Assembly (NCBI GenBank): GCA_963921425.1
Contig: OY992839.1
Span: forward strand, 18,026,910 to 18,090,909
Direction: 5' to 3'
DNA from: Dryas octopetala
Taxonomy: Eukaryota > Streptophyta > Magnoliopsida > Rosales > Rosaceae
Length of the DNA stretch: 64,000 nucleotides
Numbering within the stretch: the first letter of the stretch is position 1; each line of letters opens with the position of its first letter. A program made the position numbers and the translations under genes. This document shows positions 21,900 through 32,647 of this stretch, piece after piece. The notes beneath the pieces are model-generated. The model had not been told where the DNA came from. It did no database searches and saw nothing but the letters and a program-made list of their open reading frames with translations.

Positions 21900-23219
21900 A
21901 TGGATGCCCATGGTTTTCAAAGCACACAACGTGCCCTAAATGATAGTGGCAAGACATTTATCGATGGTTCAGAATACATAAGATCTGCATCTTTGTCCTC
22001 TATCGAGCTTGATATACCACCGGAGAATCAAGTGACATGGGTCAGCACCACCAATATAAATTCTTGTTATCTTGAGTTTAATCCATATAATGACGAAGGA
22101 ATTGTCACACTTCGCCAGATTTCTGGATCCCCATTCGATGCCTTTTCCTTAGAAAATGTAGACAACAACCGAAATGGAGGCTTACCAGTAAAAGTCAATG
22201 AGAACTTCTACCCGGCTTTACACAGAATGGTCAAAGAGAAGAAAGATCGGAGGACTGATTTCAACTTCCCAGGTCGAGCCGTCTTCATGTCTGGTGTGAT
22301 GGAGTGGATATAAATCGTCCTTAGAAAGTTTGAGGGTAAACTACGTCAAGCGGGTATTCATGGAGCTGTAGCCATTTCTCTTTACCCCTATGACTTTTGT
22401 TCCCACATATGGAGGGCTTTTTGTGAGCTATGAGGATCTCAAACAAACACATTGCATCATGATGTAGGTGAATTAGGCATATCTTTATATGACCTGAAAG
22501 TTATTGGAGGTCTACCAATCCTTGATATTCCTTATGAAGAATATCTTCCATCAAACAAAGCCCTTCAGCATCAAGAGGAATATCCAAACACAGTCTTAGA
22601 ACTTTTGAGGTTTCATTCGCAACTGTGCATTGCTTATAAGAGAAATTCCATTTTTTTGAATCAATGGATTAATCACTTCTATTGAGGTAAGAAGATATAT
22701 GAGCCTCGATATAAAGGCAAACCATGAAAATACCTAGGCACAGAAGGCGAAACCTCAATGATTGACTTAAACGTTTCAAAAGAAGGAAGCATGGCCGTTG
22801 TCCTAGCATTCTAGCTAAGTCGATTTGTTTTCCCCTGTAGGAGTTCCAAGATCAGGCCTGAGTCCTTTTGCATGGCATGCAAAATGACACGTGGAATGAA
22901 AGTTTCACTTGCACCGACTGTTTTAGACTATATTTATTATGGGCTTGGAGAGGTTGCAACCAACCCAAGAGGCCCCGGATGGTCCAATGCTTGTTTTCCG
23001 ATTCATTACGTGCTCGGCTGGTTAGCCGAATATTTTCCACAGTTGTACAAATCTCGACCATACAGTGATGTTGGGGATAAACCACTCTTAGCTCGGTATG
23101 CCGGTATTGAGGCCAATGCCTTTGACATTGAGCGCTCGCATACAATCTTTGGAGATCATGTGGCTGAGCTCTTGCATCCGACCATTTTTGAGGCAAAAAA
23201 GGCCTTCGTTCATCATTGA
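21900..23219 (+). pseudogene. Plant mobile domain (PMD) protein remnant, N-terminal and central part
   Basis: ATG at 21900 opens a frame to 22313. A stop follows, then another in-frame stop near 22431, a frame at 22452-22685, and a shifted frame at 22872-23219. The block DVGELGISLYDLKVIGGLPI (about 22458-22517) and the later LLARYAGIEA (near 23085) are typical of the PMD/aminotransferase-like domain. That domain is found in plant MAIN/MAIL proteins and inside Mutator-like and gypsy elements. Multiple stops show it is dead. Its flanking motif copies suggest a mobile-element origin rather than a host MAIN gene. Confidence 0.65.
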
Positions 23220-25190
23220 CATCATTGATATGTTCATGAATTCACATCCTTTTATATTTTTCTTACTTAGTTTTTGTGAGTTAATTTGATTAAATGTTTT
23301 AAATTTCATTTAGTTTTGTGTTTTTGGCTTCCGAGCAATAAAATGAAAAATTGTACCATTTACTCTCCTTAATAGATTTTGACATGAATCTAATTGGAGA
23401 TGGAAGCTAACACCTTGAAGTTATTTCAGATTAAATTTTGTGACATATGAAGACTTCTAAGGTGTTCATTTTGAATTTCAAAGTCAGCTCAAAACTGCAC
23501 CCGAGGAGAACTGAGTTAGTTGTATTGTGTGGGGCATAACTTTTTTGTTCGAGCTTGCATTGAGGCATATGATATATGGTTGGAAAAAAGACATTCAGGG
23601 CTTTAATTTGATATATATTGAATATAATTTTATGAGTTGTTTTGGGCAATCAATTGCATTGCAAAGACAGCTCAGAAATCCTGTTAGCAAAAGGACAAAT
23701 GGTCAAAAAGGCATTTTTCCATTTTGGGAAGATGCTTCACATGTGTTTCTACCCTCCTCTTTTCTCGCCCATTTCTAGTAAAGGCTGAATTCAATATGGT
23801 CAAGGCTCCAAATAAGGGAATTTAGCCATCCATCTATCTCCACAACCCTCAAGGATCATGCAAAGAGAGATAAGATGTAATATTCTCATTTTTGAACTCA
23901 CCTAACCTTATCACTTCATTTCCTCTCATCCTAGCCACACATCACACTCATCACCACACATCACATACTCCTTCACCTCTCAAAATTTTGAGCTCCCCTC
24001 TCCATCCTTTTTAATTTAACTCATTCCATCATCCATTCCACCATCTTATCTCAAAAACACATATCTCATCTTCCATCTTCCATCTTCCAAAACCATAGCT
24101 TTTTCTCATCTCTTTCAATCATTTCTTTTCTCAATCTTCCCTCCATCAACTATTCCTCTCCAAAAAAACCAAACACCATCACAACACCCATCTACCATAT
24201 TCACCACCATTCTTGCAAGAGGAGCTTGGAGGCACTTGGGACAAGAAGCTATTTTGGGCATCCTTGGAGGAGTGACACCCATTGGGAACTTGGCTTTAAC
24301 ATCTAGAGTTTTCTCTTTTCCCTCTTGTTTCCATTTATGTTTCAATTTGTGATGTTGTTTGTAACTTTTATGGCTATTGAGTAATTTCTTGATTTGGGGT
24401 TAGGGATATAGCCCTAGCCCAACCATGTAATAACTTTGTGATTTGTGATATAAATGCCCTTTTGGATATATATGCTTTTATGCTAGTTTAAAGATCATGA
24501 CTTATATGTGTGAATTTACCACTTGTGCATGTGAGAAATGTTGTCATGCATAAATTGGAGATTGGTAACCTTTAGTTTCTAAAGTATGTTGAATAAGAGC
24601 ATGGTAATTTAAAAGCACCTTGGTTGGATTGTTTTAATTGCTTGGATTCCTTATTCTTAGAAATTTATGCACCTAGGATTTGCTATGACATTAATCTTAA
24701 GTAGTTAGCTATCACCTTGGTTGGGGTAGTTGATAACATGAAAGAGGATGTACCCTAATTTACCTTGATCGGGGGTTAGGAGGAAATCTAATCTGTCTAA
24801 TTTAGCATAATCACTAATTGCATTGTTTATTACATGAGAGGGTTAGTGTGAACCCCTAACAACCCCAAAACTCATATCATCATCAATTTAAACTTGTACT
24901 TGAATTTGCTTGTGTTTTCATTTGTTAGTTTCGAATTCTAGTGTTCCTTATCATTAATCAACCAAACAACAACTCAACCTTACACATTTGCACATACCAT
25001 TATGTTTAGTCTTGGTTTTGTATAGTACATAGTAGGTTGTTTGTTAGTTTTATAACCCTAAAATCAATCTATCTTGTGGTTGAAATCTCAATCCAATCTC
25101 TTGGGTACGACAACCCCCTACTTCCTTTTTCATACTAAAACTTGACAATCTTGCACTTGAGGTAGAGAAATCAACAATCATATTTTTGGC
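23220..25190 (+). repeat. LTR-like sequence splitting the PMD gene
   Basis: About 2 kb separates the PMD domain from its coiled-coil tail. Its right end (CAACAATCATATTTTTGGCG) resembles the LTR end and primer-site junction of Athila/Tat-type gypsy elements, where TTGGCGCCG primes from an Asp-type tRNA. No gag or pol is present, and I could not define clean TG...CA ends or a target duplication. It is probably a solo or truncated LTR. Confidence 0.35.
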
Positions 25191-25200
25191 GGTGTGTTAA

Positions 25201-25790
25201 CCAAATCCCGACAGGCTTTCATAGCCAATGAACTACAAAACATCCTTGACAGGCTTTCCTATCTTGAGTCCTCAACAAGGATATTGTCCTAACCTGCAGC
25301 CATCTCTGATTCTCTTGACAACTTGAGATTTATGGCCAACAAATACAAAGCTGGTGAATTTGCAGTTGAATGGCTCAAATGTCGTTAACGAAGTTTTCAA
25401 ATTGGCAATGAGACATTCCAAATTCATAGAGCCAAAAGATGATGTTGACCCTGCTCTTATTCATAGTCTAGTCCGCCGTCATGAGAAATGCTTGTCCTTC
25501 CAGGAGGTACTTAGCAAGCAATTAACTGGTCTTACCCAAAAGCTTGAAGAGTTAGACACTGAAGAGCTTAATATCCTTGAGGAAGTACAACGCACTCGTC
25601 AACTGTTAGAACGATTCTAGGCTAAAAAAGACTTTCTCAAGGAGCAAATTAGAAAGTTGAAAAATCCCTCAATGAACAGAAAAAAACTTGACCATGAGCT
25701 TCGCCAAGCCAGGATTGACGCAAAAGAGGAAGATTTTGAAGCTTTTCAAAAGTAGAGACTTCAAGAGGCTTCAAGAAAATAAACTTCAGA
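25201..25790 (+). pseudogene. PMD gene remnant, C-terminal coiled coil
   Basis: The segment encodes a heptad-like Leu/Glu/Lys-rich region, including LTQKLEELDTEELNILEE (within 25354-25620), then LKEQIRKLK-like sequence after a TAG at 25618-25620. A further stop lies at about 25291. Long coiled-coil tails after PMD domains are common in mobile-element copies. The frame is interrupted and the upstream part is displaced by about 2 kb. Confidence 0.5.
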
Positions 25791-26106
25791 ACTTGATTAC
25801 CCCTATAATTACTTTTGTTTGCAAAATAGATTAGAGGTTCTTTTAATTATGCTTTTGCTTTATATAGGATTCTGCTTCTAGTTTTGCTATTCTCCTCAAG
25901 TATTTTCTTTAGCTTCACTACTTGCATTTAAGTGAGATTTCTGCTTTCAGCATCACTGATGGCATTAGGTAGGACCTTGATTTGTAACTCTCTTATTTAT
26001 CTAAGTGGATTTTTTTAATAAAGAGGAATTACATTCTTTCGCATTCAGAATTAACGAAAGAAATATATTTTTGATGCTATGGCTGCATTTAATTGTCAAT
26101 ATCAAA

Positions 26107-26147
26107 CTGCCTACGTACCCTGTTAGGGGATCAAGCCAAACGTAGTT
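26107..26147 (+). repeat. PMD-flanking dyad motif, copy C
   Basis: GCCTACGTACCC, GGGATCAAGCC and ACGTAGTTT form the best-preserved dyad (CTACGT...ACGTAG). It lies about 320 bp after the PMD tail, in the same orientation as copies A and B. Confidence 0.65.
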
Positions 26148-26349
26148 TACCCCTTATTTTTCAGGTCTCACACATGCCATATTTTTTTGTAAAGGAAGAC
26201 TCAATTTTGAACTAAGGGTTGATTTTGTAGTTAGAACATGTGGTTAATTTGTGAATGTAGGCAGAATTTTGAACTAAAGGTTTATGTTCATAGCTTAGAA
26301 ATTGTTACCATAGCATAGAATATATGTGGGCAGAAAAGATGAAGACATG

Positions 26350-27335
26350 TGTAACAACTCGAATTTTCGGCTTATGGTAATTTTGTTACTTAAGTTTTTC
26401 AATCTTGTTCTTAAGGTTTATTTAAAGAAATTAGAGTTTTCCTTAACTTTGTCTTAACTAAATTAGACCTTTGATTGTGGTCCTAGAATTTAGTTGCTTG
26501 GAAGTAAATTTTGGAAAAGAAAATTCAAGAGTTTGGTGATTATTTTATTTATTTTCGTTTTTCAGAATTAAATTATGAGAGGAGGATTTTTTATAATTTT
26601 TTTGGAAGTGATCTGACTATTTTCAAGTCATACGAAATTAGTACTCAGTGAGACGAGTCTATAGGATTTTTCAGAGAATTATTTGGAGTCCTAAGCTATT
26701 TTTGGTGAATATTAGGAGTTTGGAGAATTCGAAAAAAATAGGAAAAAGGAAAAAGAAAAGGAGTTGCTGACTAGGCAAACAGCCGCCCACATGCCGCGCT
26801 GCCATTCGTAAGGTACGCTGTCCCAGCGAGCTCATAGGAGCAGCGTGAGTCGCACCGCACCAGATCTCCATTTCACGTTTTAATCAGAGCCATTCGAGAT
26901 CATTAAACGACTTGCGATCTTAGCCGTTGATCTAATGGAGTGACCCGGTCATAGCTGAATGGGTTGCTTTGACTCGCGCGTCGACCAGCATGACCCGGCC
27001 GTCTCCTTAGTTGGTTTTACCCATTTTGTTTCACAAAATATCTGTTTTTCAACCCACGGATCCCCCCTTAACCTGGTTTGGATTCCCTCTATTGTTAGTG
27101 CATTTTTAGTGCATTTTGTCCTACATTGGAAACTTACAACTTTTTCCCACCCTCTTGTACCTATAAATAAAGATCTTTATACCTCATTTTCACTTGCACC
27201 ACCAAATAGAGTTTGACAGTTTCTCAGTCTAACTTTGGTTTCTCTTTCCCTCTAGAAAGAATTTTATTCTTTCTATTCGATCTGGAGCAAGCTCATATTT
27301 TGTAGAAGCTCCCTCCTAGTAAATATTTTAAGAGT
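26350..27335 (+). repeat. Gypsy-type LTR fragment, family shared with 61322-62300
   Basis: It starts TGTAACAACTCGAATTTTCG and is collinear for about 1 kb with 61322 onward. It includes a plus-strand TATA box (CCTATAAATAAAG near 27162) and ends just after GTAAATATTTTA, where the two copies diverge. No internal sequence follows, so it is a truncated LTR. Confidence 0.65.
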
Positions 27336-27350
27336 AGAGGTAGCATAACT

Positions 27351-28214
27351 TGTTAGAAAATGATCATATAAAGCGCAGTGGGAAATAAAATTTTACACAA
27401 TCATGCTTCGGATTGAGATATGATACAATAATTTCTATGATTTACAAAATAGGATTCATACCTTGTTCTCTTGATTAGAAGTCTACCAAGGTGCGAATCC
27501 ACAAGCTCTCCGCCAATTGGTTCCTTCTAGTCACACAAAAATATATGACCTCTAATTAGTCCACGCTAGAAGGAGATGAAGGGATTGAACTCTCTAGAGA
27601 ATGGGAGTGCTAGCTCTCTTTCTCAATAATGGCCTTTTGATAGAAAGAACGTAAAGTTATTTCTCTGGAGTTCACTTAGTCTTACAACTTGATTATAAGT
27701 CCTTATAAATAGACTTGAGTGGAAAACTCTTGTTCCACAAAGTGAGGGCCACCAACCTAGTCTTATGGACTAAGTTAGTTGGTCCATTTGACTAGGTAAT
27801 TAACTATTTAATTAATTAATAAGCCCAAAAGCCCATCATTTTAATATTTTTTCTATTATCATTTAGGCCTAATTAATTAACCCATTAATTAATTATGTCC
27901 AACCCCATTTCTAATACCATCTCATACCTATTGGCGTGTGACCTCTTAGGTTTCAATTGAATTCAACAGTGGATTGAGACACGTTCTCAAAATAACCCAA
28001 TCTGAGTAAAATATCATTTTACCCTTAGGTCTCCACAAGTCAAGATTAACACCTAGCAGAGTGTCATGACTACCCGGCTGGAATAACCGGAAAAGAGAAG
28101 AACCTATTCAGTGTTCGATTACAATACAATACAATCTTTCTATCATCCTATGTTCTTGAATTATTGTCAGGTATGGAATTCCGTCAACTTTAGCATAATT
28201 CTTGAGACCCAACA
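27351..28214 (-). repeat. Solo copia-type LTR, 864 bp
   Basis: Read on the minus strand it starts TGTTGGGTCTCAAG at 28214 and ends TTTTCTAACA at 27351, giving TG...CA ends. No primer site, PPT or coding sequence adjoins it. Flanking pentamers TAACT and CTTAT do not match, so the exact ends or the intact status are uncertain. Confidence 0.45.
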
Positions 28215-28509
28215 CTTATGTATAGATTTTATTCGACCATGAAACCTTGTTTCCATGATCTAGTACTTTGCCCAAAGCCTATGTGTGTGCCGTAATGGGT
28301 CCCAAAGACCTATCCAATCCGATAATCTGAAGGGTACTGAAAAGGTGGTTTGAAACTATTTCCGATAACCAAACAAAATCTCTTTTCCACCAATAGAAAA
28401 TATCTTTATAGCATTCTCAGAACTTTAAATCCTCAAACCAAAATATATAAACACAACTAGTAAAATAGTACTCAATAAATCACATTCAAATACATAAAAC
28501 CAATCAAAA

Positions 28510-31169
28510 TGACAGGACTGCCCCCGGATTCCACCCTGAATCTCGAAGGGATCCTGCAGGATCCAAAATCAAGGAAAATCCTACCGAAAATTCGGCAGAA
28601 CCTCTCCTGAAAATGGATTAACCCAGAAATTTCAAAACCTGTTAAAAAGCACTTCTAAACAGCAACCACCTCTACCACAACCAAAAAGGGGTCTCAGACC
28701 CATCAATTTCAAAGAGATCCAACTTAAAATTGTAGAGTAGTTATCAGAGCTGCTATTCTATTACAAGAAATTTCTACAAAAATTAAATGGCGCCTACAGG
28801 GTCCGAGTAGGAAGATGGACGTAAATGCCTCGACGTTATCGCTCGACCTCCACCAAAGCTACTACCTGGGGGAAACAATTTAAGACAAAACAAGAAAATT
28901 TCTTAAATTGTGAGATAACTCAGTGAGTGGACGTGTTAAGAAAACGAAATATAAATTTAATTTATCCTTTTAGAAGTCTTAAAATAAACATCTTTAGAAA
29001 TCTCACGATCGTTTTTGCAATCCCCCAGTTTTAAAACCATATCGCAACCCATTTTCGAAAATCATCTCAAAACTCTTATACTTAAATCTCACACCATACT
29101 TGTACCCATACTATAGACAATGTCCTGGCCACAATCCCACGTACGGGCAAGCTCAAATCCGGCCAAAATCTCGTACGAAGGAGTTACTCCGCATGAGCAG
29201 GCTCGTATCCTGGCCACAATCCCGTACGGATGACTCTTTCGCACGAGCAGGCTCACATCCTGGCCACAATCTTGTACGGAGGGGTCGCTCCGTACGAGCA
29301 AGCTCGTATCCTGGCCACAATCCCGTGCATTTTACACAGGCAGGCTCGACCGGTCAACGCGTGCATTTATACAGCAGTTTTTAAATACTCATTTCAAAAT
29401 TCTCTTTAACAATCCAACTCATCAAACATGTGTCTTTCCTCAAATCACAACGTCTCAAACAGAAAATCATTCAAGGATAGCTTCATAATCTAAAAAGTGT
29501 CCAAATTCAATCTCAAATAAACTTTGGTCCACCCGAACAGTCTCGACCTACCCAAAATCGACAATCAACCTAAAAAACATTTAAATTGATGCTAGAGAAT
29601 CAACATGGCAGTGGGGTGGTCAGAGCCACCGCCGTCGCCACTCAAAGTGGTGACATCAATATCAAATTTCCAAAACTTCTCCCAAAAAATCCACGACAAC
29701 AAGCATTTCTCTGACACCCACAACAAACACACAAACAGATAATTCATTAACTATACTCTACATTAATAACCGATAAGTTTCACTCACAGTTTATTTACAT
29801 AAAAGACCGAAATGCCTTTCACGGCGCCATTGCTCAGATCTCTAATCTGGCAGCATAACGGCATCGGAATTGAGATTTTCCGAGCCCATGCACCTGTTAA
29901 GACCAGACAATCAACAACTTCACAAATCAGAAATACAAATGGGCCGTTAAGCGACCGAAATGGGCGGTAACCACCACGCACGGTGGCTGCCCGGCCTTAA
30001 ACAACACAGAAATTTTCACAGGACTCACCAAACCACCTCAGAAGGTCTCCTAGAAGTTCATTTTGGGCAAAATGAGATAACAACTGCTGACCCGCCGCCA
30101 CAAGTGACGGAGACAGCGGTGGCAGCGGCGACAGATTCTAAAAAAAATGATTTTTCATCTAAAAATCAACCCAAATTCAACCTACGCACTTCAATTGGAC
30201 GAAAAACAACTCAGAAATCACGCAAATAGGCTCAATTCAAGGTAAACCCGAATTGGGTACAAGCCCTAAAATTTCAAACTCCAGATTCTCAAAATTGACA
30301 TGCAAGAACAAGGGGAAAAGAAAGCCCATACCTCTAGGATCATTTTTGACAATTGGACCGACGGCCAATTCTCGCCGGAAATGGCCGAAAACGGCGGCGA
30401 AAACCAGCGGCTGAATTGGCTTCCCGAGCTCATTGCTCCGTCGTGGAGCATCGTCTGGTCGAATGGAGCCCATAGTTGGACTCACCGTGGTGAGAGGAAG
30501 AGGACCCAGTAGGTCCGGTGTCCCGTCGTCCCCGGAAAATGAGATCGCCGGCGGTGAGCTGTGTTTTCTCTTGGCTGTTCCTGCGCGTGGAAGAGCTCGC
30601 CGGTGCAAGGAAGACTCGAGGGAGGATGGCCGGCGGCTAGGGGTCACGTCAGTGGCCTTCGGCCGTCGTGGGTTGGCCGGCGAAGGTGAGTTCTCACCGG
30701 AGCTGGCCGTGCGCAAGGAGAGGGAAGAGAAGGCCGAGAGAGAATCGGGGAGAGAGAAATAAAAAGGGGAGAGAGAATGTTCTAGAGAGAGATAAACTTC
30801 TAGAAAAATCTGATTTTTAAACCCAATTTGTCCATTTTACGAAATTGCCCCTCACTTCAAACGCCCATATCTTTCAAACTGTAACTCGGATCGACGCGTG
30901 CTACGTGTCTATGAAATCGTGGGATTGAAACCTATCTAACGAACCCAAAGTCAAAATTGAAAGCCCATTTATTTTAAAAGTCAACTTTGGGTTAAGCTGA
31001 AATTAAAACAAAAAGAAATAAATCAAAACTTTAAATCAAAACCCTTTTTATTTTCCAAATAAAATCTCAAATCTTTAAAATACAATTCAACATCCTTTAA
31101 AAACTTCTTAAAACCATAATTGAATTAAAAATTTAAATTGCTAGTGGAAATTTGGGTTGGGTTGTTACA
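28510..31169 (-). repeat. Solo gypsy LTR, 2,660 bp, with perfect 5-bp target duplication
   Basis: The edges are TGACAGGACTGCCCCCGG on the left and GGTTGTTACA on the right, and the same pentamer CAAAA lies at 28505-28509 and 31170-31174. The homologous 5' LTR at about 41088 reads straight through this point, proving the insertion. Read on the minus strand it starts TGTAACAACCCAACCC. It is related to, but distinct from, the host element's LTR and is homologous to about 62600-64000. It contains a GC-rich block (about 30350-30760) with no supported gene. Confidence 0.92.
29158..29330. repeat. ~51-bp tandem repeats with an internal hairpin in the solo LTR
   Basis: CCTGGCCACAAT-type units begin at 29158, 29209, 29259 and 29310, a 50-51 bp period, with a shorter related unit at 29124. 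Units contain GTACGGAG and CTCCGTAC, which can pair (clearest at 29273-29296). Confidence 0.75.
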
Positions 31170-31193
31170 CAAAACATTTGACCATAAATAAAA

Positions 31194-31437
31194 GGCTTAT
31201 TTATCGATTTGCCACCTGAAATTGTATTTCATTCCCATTTTACCACCTGGAAGTATTTTTGTCCCACTTTACCACCTGTAACTTACACCCGTGTCCCATT
31301 TTACCTTGTTCCGTCACTTCTGTCAATAAGTCCGTCAAAAATGCTGACGTGGCAGGGGCAATTTAGGATTTTTGCACCCATTGCCATTCTGGATTACTTC
31401 TCTTCCACGTGGGGCACTGGGTAGCACATGTGGCTTG
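31194..31437 (+). repeat. Left TIR of the MULE (244 bp)
   Basis: It runs from GGCTTATTTATCG to the GTAGCACATGTGGCTTG stretch and is the reverse complement of 36121-36364 with scattered mismatches. Confidence 0.93.
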
Positions 31438-32647
31438 ACACATGTGTATTTACGAGGTCCACTAGTGTGAAGAAAGAAAAAAACACGTATTGCAAACCCA
31501 AAAAATCGAAAATCCCCTGCCTCCCCTGCCATCCACCATTAACACCCAAAAACTTGCAGACCAGTCTCCATAAACCCCCCACCTCCATTATTTAAGAGGA
31601 AGAACATCTTTCTGCAAAGAGGAAGAAAATATAACCAAGAATAAGGTGAATACGAATTTTGCATAAATAGAGAAACTACTGAACATAAAACATCCAGTCA
31701 TTAATGAAAAATAAAAGTTCATGAAGCATGGCTATACATCAGAAAAGAAAAATAAAAACAAAAAAAAACCAAAAATCTACCTTTAATAATCTCTCCTATT
31801 TGTGAAGTAAACAAAAAGCTTGTTTCTTAATACAAATGAAGAAAACCAGGGGTTTGAGTTGCGTGAAATGAAAAATGCAACAATAATGATCAAAGGAAGC
31901 AGATTTGCTCCTCTGTTATGTGTCAAAGGTATAAGAGAGAAGAGATAAAAAGAGGAAATAGATGCGTGAGAGAGTTTGGTTGTGGTGGTCAATTAATTGA
32001 TGCCACTTTTTTGATATTTTCTTATACATAGGTTTCTTTTACAAACACAGCAAGCAAAGTAAAGAAGCTCACCGACTACAGCCTTAAAAACAAGTCAAAG
32101 ACATAATAATTACATCTAAACTAGCTTTCATAATTAAAGTATTGGAGACATGATTAAAACACAACAACAAGTGTCGGCATTAATATTTAACACTCTGCAA
32201 GTGCTCCAGCCATTAGCATTTGTTTTGTAATTGTTTTTTGTAATGAATGAAGGCCTTTCCAATTTGCTTATTTAAGTACATTTACATGTGAACCTGCCAT
32301 TTTCACCATTTATACAACCTGGAAAGCTAAATTTCCAAAAAAAAAAATTCATCACAAGTAAATCAATTAAGTTGCCAAGCTAAATTGCATGTTATAAAAT
32401 AAACCTGTCATTTTGAACTTGGTAAACCAAACTGTGTTCCACAACCTGTCAAGTACATCTACAGCTCATTTCCATGTAATTATGCTGGAAATGCAAAAAA
32501 TAGGGAATAAAACTATTAAAGTACATTCTCAAACCCTTGCACAAAATTATGAATCAAATTAACCCCATCGTCTTCACAAAAAACTTGACCAGTTTCAACA
32601 TAAGACCTATTTCTACTTCAGCAACCTACTATGCAAGCACGCAATCA
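31438..32647. other. Non-coding 3' arm of the MULE
   Basis: AT-rich sequence between the left TIR and the transposase stop codon; no ORF with a recognisable product. It should contain the transposase 3' UTR and terminator. Confidence 0.6.

Noticed and set aside
22852-23309. Minus-strand and alternate-frame ORFs over the PMD region
   Set aside because: Antisense shadows of the PMD remnant without their own domains.
29124-29330. CRISPR-like array
   Set aside because: Repeats are degenerate, about 51 bp with no unique spacers, and lie inside a plant LTR; there are no cas genes and the DNA is eukaryotic.
30237-30762. GC-rich ORFs on both strands
   Set aside because: Opposite-strand ORFs in a GC-rich block of a solo LTR, with no domain; open by composition only.
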